From: an uncultured Anaeroplasmataceae bacterium
GTDB lineage: Bacteria; Bacillota_I; Bacilli_A; Acholeplasmatales; Anaeroplasmataceae
Direction: 5' to 3'
DNA length: 64,000 bases
Assembly: GCA_910584005.1 (NCBI GenBank)
Contig: CAJTXR010000002.1
Location: forward strand, 1 to 64,000
A program made the translations under genes and the position numbers. The notes under the pieces were generated by a model. It was not told the DNA's origin and did no database searches. It saw only the letters and a program-made list of their open reading frames with translations. This document shows, piece after piece, positions 60,105 to 64,000 of the stretch (position 1 is the stretch's first letter; the number at the start of each line of letters is the position of its first letter).

Positions 60105-63038
60105 ATGAAAGGATTTTTATATGGTCAAACTGAATATAATCTTTTGAATAATACAATTCATTTAGAAGATTATATTCAAAAAGCCAAAGAAAATTCATTT
60201 ACATTTTTATCTATCACAGATAAAAACTTATATGGAGTATATAAGTTTTATAAAGCTTGTAAAAAACATCAGATCACCCCAGTTGTTGGAATAGAAATAA
60301 CATATGTAGATATCGACCAGTATCCATCACGGATGCTGGCATATTGTCTAAACGATATAGGATATAAAAATTTAATAAAATTAACCACTTATCTGAATAC
60401 AAATCCTATACCAACTTCTTTTGGGTTTTTAAGAGAATATACAGAAGGTTTAGCTTTTATCCTTGTATATGAAGAATCTATTATAAAAAGGCTTTATACA
60501 TCAAATCCAAACTCTAATTTGGTAGAGCAATTAAAAGCATATAGTGATTTGAAAGAATTCTATGTTGGGTACTCTAAAACGAATTATCTTTCAGTAGAGG
60601 ATTCAATAGATGAAGCTTTACAATTTCTTCATCTTCATCAAATAAAAACTTTGCCTCTTCACAATTGTCGATATTTAAATCCTCAAGACAAAATCATTTA
60701 TGAAGCCTTGACAAAGATTGGTGGAAGTGAGATAAAAGTAAAAAATACAGAGGATTTTAGTTTTCCTACCACCCCTGTTTTAAATAGTGAAGTAGAACAA
60801 TTTATTCAAAAAATTCATTTAAATTTATTTGCAACAAAAGCCAATTTGCCAAAATTTCCGAACACAAAAGGACTTACAGCAGAAGCATTTTTAAAGAACT
60901 TATGTGGGAAAGGACTTTATCGAAGATTGAAAGGTAAAATTCCTCCTATCTATCAAAATCGTTTATTATATGAACTTGAAGTTATTCATAAAATGGGATA
61001 TGAGGATTACTTTTTAATTGTTTGGGATTTTATTCTTTATGCGAAAAAAAATGAAATTTTAGTAGGGCCAGGAAGAGGAAGTGCTGCAGGCTCACTTGTT
61101 GCCTATTGTTTAGGAATTACAGAAATAGATCCCCTCAAATATAATCTATTATTTGAACGATTTCTAAACCCTGAACGCATTAGTATGCCAGATATTGATA
61201 CGGATTTTCCAGATATATTTAGAGATCAAATCATTTCTTATGTTCATCAACTATATGGACATAATCATGTTTGTTATATCTCAGCCTTTAGCACATTTTT
61301 AATACGTTCTGCAATTCGTGATTTAGGTAGAATCCAAAAAATAGAAGGAGAACGTTTAGATGAAATTATTCGTTTGACTGAAGAGGCATCAGATTTTAAT
61401 GCTTTATTGAGGCAGTTTGAGAATCGGGAGGAAATATATAATTTATTATATATCGTAAAAGGTCTAGAAAATTTACCTCGACATATTACTACCCACGCTG
61501 CAGGAATTATCATTTCTAGTGATCCTCTTACTGACATTGTGCCTTTGCAAGAAGGAATCAATGGGGTTTATCAGTCCCAATTAGAAGCTCATGATTTAGA
61601 AGAAATTGGTCTTCTTAAAATGGATTTTTTAGGAATTCGTAATTTAACCATACTCAGTGATGTAATCCATCAAATTCCCAATTTTACTATGGATACTTTG
61701 AGAAGTATTCCGCTAGATGACAAAAAAACATATTCGCTCCTTGCATCTGCAGATACATTAGGAATCTTTCAATTAGAGTCCACTGGTATTAAACGAGTTT
61801 TATTCCATTTAAAGCCAACTTGTTTTGATGATTTAGTAGCTGTATTGGCCTTATACCGTCCAGGTCCTATGGAAAATATTGATGAATTTATCGCAAGAAG
61901 ACACGGGAAAAAATATTCTTACCTTCATTCTATCTTAGAACCAATCTTAAAATCCACTTATGGAATCATTGTTTATCAAGAACAAATCATGCAGATTGCA
62001 GAGCGGTTTGCAGGCTTTAGTTTAGGACAGGCAGATTTATTACGTAGAGCAATATCTAAAAAACAAGAAGATGCTTTAAAATTAATGAAAAGAGATTTTC
62101 TTATAGGTGCTCAAAGACAAGGATACTCTAGTACTTTGGCTAATGAAATCTATGACTATATACTAAAGTTTGCAAACTATGGCTTTAATAAATCTCATTC
62201 TGTTGCTTATGGTTTGCTTGTTTACCAAATGGCTTATTTGAAGGCAAACTATTTTCATATTTTTATTTCAAAAATATTGAATAATGTTATTGGGTCTGCA
62301 TCTACCCTCTTTAGTTATATCACATATGCAAAAGAGCATCATGTTATCGTGTATAAACCTAATGTAAATATTTCAACTAATATCTTTGAAGTTCGTTCTG
62401 TGGGTATTTTTATGCCTTTACAAGCGATTAAGGGAATCGGAGAAGCAATAACGAATACAATAGTGGATGAAAGAGGAACAAATGGTTTATTTAAAGATTA
62501 TAGAGATTTTAAATCCAGAACCAAACTGAACTCAACGCTATTAGAGGCTCTGATTTTTGCTGGAGCGTTCGATTGCTTTGGAATAACAAAAAAGCAAATG
62601 ATGGATGAAAAAGAGGTTTATAGTGATATTTTTGCAAAGCATCTAATTGATCGAATTGAAGACCATACAGAGTATAGTTTCCAAGAATTGCAAAGGAAAG
62701 AATATGAATATTTAGGTTTCAATTTAGAATATGATGTTTTTAATACGATAGAAGAAAAACATAAGTCAACGAAAACCACTTATATAAAACAAAATATAGG
62801 AAAAGCCGTTATTTCTTTTCAGCATCAGCATGAAATAAAAACAAAAAAAGAAGAACATATGCTTGTTGGAGAATTATCTGATGGGAAAACTACATTTGAT
62901 TTTGTTATTTTTCCTTCGGATTATAAAAAAATCAAATCCATTGAAAATAATAAATTATATTTAATTGATTATTCAATTCGAAAAGATCCAAAATCAAATC
63001 AAAATAAACTTTATATAAAAAGTGTGATAGAGTGTTGA
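60105..63038 (+). CDS. dnaE: DNA polymerase III alpha subunit, DnaE type, with degenerate PHP domain
   Basis: 977 residues, shorter than many DnaE proteins. Palm active site PDIDTDFPD (catalytic Asp pair near 367-369) and GPGRGSAAGSLVAYCLGIT. The helix-hairpin-helix is YGIIVYQEQIMQIA...KSHSVAYGLLVYQMAYLKANY to QAIKGIG. C-terminal OB domain near 890-977. The N-terminal PHP domain lost its usual HxHS/DH metal ligands (reads YGQTEYN and SITDKN), so it cannot proofread by that site. Ribosome site GGAAGTGA. Confidence 0.95.
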   Translation: MKGFLYGQTEYNLLNNTIHLEDYIQKAKENSFTFLSITDKNLYGVYKFYKACKKHQITPVVGIEITYVDIDQYPSRMLAYCLNDIGYKNLIKLTTYLNTNPIPTSFGFLREYTEGLAFILVYEESIIKRLYTSNPNSNLVEQLKAYSDLKEFYVGYSKTNYLSVEDSIDEALQFLHLHQIKTLPLHNCRYLNPQDKIIYEALTKIGGSEIKVKNTEDFSFPTTPVLNSEVEQFIQKIHLNLFATKANLPKFPNTKGLTAEAFLKNLCGKGLYRRLKGKIPPIYQNRLLYELEVIHKMGYEDYFLIVWDFILYAKKNEILVGPGRGSAAGSLVAYCLGITEIDPLKYNLLFERFLNPERISMPDIDTDFPDIFRDQIISYVHQLYGHNHVCYISAFSTFLIRSAIRDLGRIQKIEGERLDEIIRLTEEASDFNALLRQFENREEIYNLLYIVKGLENLPRHITTHAAGIIISSDPLTDIVPLQEGINGVYQSQLEAHDLEEIGLLKMDFLGIRNLTILSDVIHQIPNFTMDTLRSIPLDDKKTYSLLASADTLGIFQLESTGIKRVLFHLKPTCFDDLVAVLALYRPGPMENIDEFIARRHGKKYSYLHSILEPILKSTYGIIVYQEQIMQIAERFAGFSLGQADLLRRAISKKQEDALKLMKRDFLIGAQRQGYSSTLANEIYDYILKFANYGFNKSHSVAYGLLVYQMAYLKANYFHIFISKILNNVIGSASTLFSYITYAKEHHVIVYKPNVNISTNIFEVRSVGIFMPLQAIKGIGEAITNTIVDERGTNGLFKDYRDFKSRTKLNSTLLEALIFAGAFDCFGITKKQMMDEKEVYSDIFAKHLIDRIEDHTEYSFQELQRKEYEYLGFNLEYDVFNTIEEKHKSTKTTYIKQNIGKAVISFQHQHEIKTKKEEHMLVGELSDGKTTFDFVIFPSDYKKIKSIENNKLYLIDYSIRKDPKSNQNKLYIKSVIEC

Positions 63039-63055
63039 ACTCTATCATATTTTTT
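63025..63055 (+). terminator. Terminator overlapping the dnaE stop
   Basis: Nine-pair stem tgatagagt/actctatca whose loop holds the dnaE TGA, followed by a T-rich tract. The next gene starts shortly after. Confidence 0.7.
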
Positions 63056-63069
63056 ATTAGGTGATACCT

Positions 63070-64000
63070 TTGGAAAATTACTATATCCATAATTTGAATG
63101 AAGTAGATACAGAAATAATAAATAAATATAAAAATGCCATTCTTTCTAATCCGATGTATGAATCTCATATAAATGAAGAACAGATTTCTATTTCTAAAGG
63201 ATATATTGTATATTTTTTTATGGAGGGCAATATTCACAACTTAGAATACCTAATCATTACAAATGGTAAAGAAAAAACTGGAGTTATAGACACACAATAC
63301 CAAATGACTTCTAAAGAGTTTATTTTAAATGAACTAAAAACAAAAGACTTTAAAGAAGAACAAATAGATTTAGATGGAATAATGATTTTTAATAAAGATA
63401 TTATAAAAAATCAGGAAAAACTTTTTATTGAAGGAGCAATCGAAAAAACAAAAGAGGCAATTTGTAAAAGACACAATTTTATCTTAACAAATAAAAGTAA
63501 TTGGATAGATGTGGCACCAATAAAAGAATTTGAGGAATTAAAAAAACGATTTTATTTAGAAGAAGTTGCTTATTTAGATTATTTTGAAAGAGGTCACAAA
63601 AAAACTTATCGTAGTTTATATTCTAGTTGTAAGGGAACATTTTATTTTACAGATTTCATTAAAAATATACAGTACAATACATTTTTGAAGCGGTATAAGA
63701 ATCCAGTTGTTTCTATTCCTAAGGATTATTTATTTTACTATTATACCATTGCATTTCAAGTGTATATAGATACACAAGAAGAATTGAAATATATTACGGC
63801 TTCAGCATTACTAGATAAAGTTAAAAAAAATGTTGAATATAAAACCTATTCTAAACATGATGATTACTTATCTAAACTCATCTTTTATTTTAAAAAGAAA
63901 ACCTATTTATCTTCCTATCACAAAGAATGTAAAACGTTAAAAGAAAAGATTTTTTATTACTATCTTACCTTAAGATATCATCCTGAAAGTGGCTATGCTT
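63070..64000 (+). CDS. Unknown protein, 3' end outside the window
   Basis: An open frame of 310 codons runs from TTG 63070 (AGGTGAT a few bases upstream) to the window edge without a stop. The visible part is charged, rich in Lys, Tyr, Phe and Ile, and has no signal peptide or membrane helix. Near the end many aromatic residues and DYLFYYYT-like segments occur. I do not recognise a family. The consistent open frame and ribosome site support it being a real gene. Confidence 0.65.
   Translation, partial: MENYYIHNLNEVDTEIINKYKNAILSNPMYESHINEEQISISKGYIVYFFMEGNIHNLEYLIITNGKEKTGVIDTQYQMTSKEFILNELKTKDFKEEQIDLDGIMIFNKDIIKNQEKLFIEGAIEKTKEAICKRHNFILTNKSNWIDVAPIKEFEELKKRFYLEEVAYLDYFERGHKKTYRSLYSSCKGTFYFTDFIKNIQYNTFLKRYKNPVVSIPKDYLFYYYTIAFQVYIDTQEELKYITASALLDKVKKNVEYKTYSKHDDYLSKLIFYFKKKTYLSSYHKECKTLKEKIFYYYLTLRYHPESGYA

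Overview
The window is strongly AT-rich DNA from a low-GC Gram-positive bacterium of the class Bacilli. Gene order is Bacillus-like in several blocks: rpiB-upp-atpIBEFHAGDC-(DUF1146)-spoIIQ-spoIIID, pheS-pheT behind a T-box, rlmN-(PASTA)-rsgA-rpe-spoVM, fakA-recG-plsX-rnc, and dnaD-nth. TGA is used as a stop codon (atpG and dnaE, for example) and tryptophan is TGG. This excludes the mycoplasma code, although the compact, simplified genes resemble lineages near the Mollicutes/Erysipelotrichia boundary. I infer an anaerobic, fermentative, probably gut-associated organism. Its F-type ATP synthase looks Na+-coupled, and it keeps at least three sporulation genes (spoIIQ, spoIIID, and a very small spoVM that starts with ATT).

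Layout. 1-3.5 kb: end of a tRNA-Asn gene, an AAA15 ATPase plus frameshifted TOPRIM pair resembling a phage-defence module, an HTH regulator with a five-residue repeat domain, then tRNA-Val and tRNA-Thr. 3.6-8.7 kb: pyruvate kinase, a Cys-rich small protein, tRNA-Pro and tRNA-Gly, a membrane-anchored DUF1508-repeat protein and a frameshifted methyltransferase. 8.7-20 kb: a pectin-utilisation locus. A divergent cytosolic pectin methylesterase faces a long operon with two permeases, a large lipoprotein binding protein, an MsmX-like ATPase, five unassigned membrane proteins and a cytosolic GH28 polygalacturonase. The divergent control region holds a good promoter and two cre/LacI-like sites. 20-31 kb: a glycosyltransferase, rpiB, upp, the complete ATP synthase operon, DUF1146, spoIIQ, spoIIID and a YigZ-family protein. 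31-42.6 kb: cca, a type I pullulanase, yhaM, a T-box, pheST, rlmN, a PASTA-only membrane protein where the PrkC kinase is expected, rsgA, rpe and spoVM.

42.7-48.5 kb: a module that looks inserted into the conserved rpe-spoVM-rpmB neighbourhood. It has an ArsR repressor with two palindromic operators, a stand-alone HMA metallochaperone, a ZIP transporter, a CadA-type P-ATPase, and an ECF sigma factor with a membrane-anchored beta-propeller protein. 48.5-64 kb: rpmB (minus strand), fakA, recG, plsX, a DUF3592-like membrane protein, rnc, dapB, a DnaD-like protein, nth, a Cse60-like small protein, an XRE/TPR-type regulator, an Ig-like-domain membrane protein, dnaE with a degenerate PHP domain, and a partial unknown gene running off the end.

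How it works together. The pectin locus probably imports oligogalacturonides, then demethylates and hydrolyses them in the cytosol. Pyruvate kinase, pullulanase and RpiB support fermentative sugar use, and the ATP synthase links to a Na+ gradient. All calls come from reading the sequence and from family knowledge; no database search was run.
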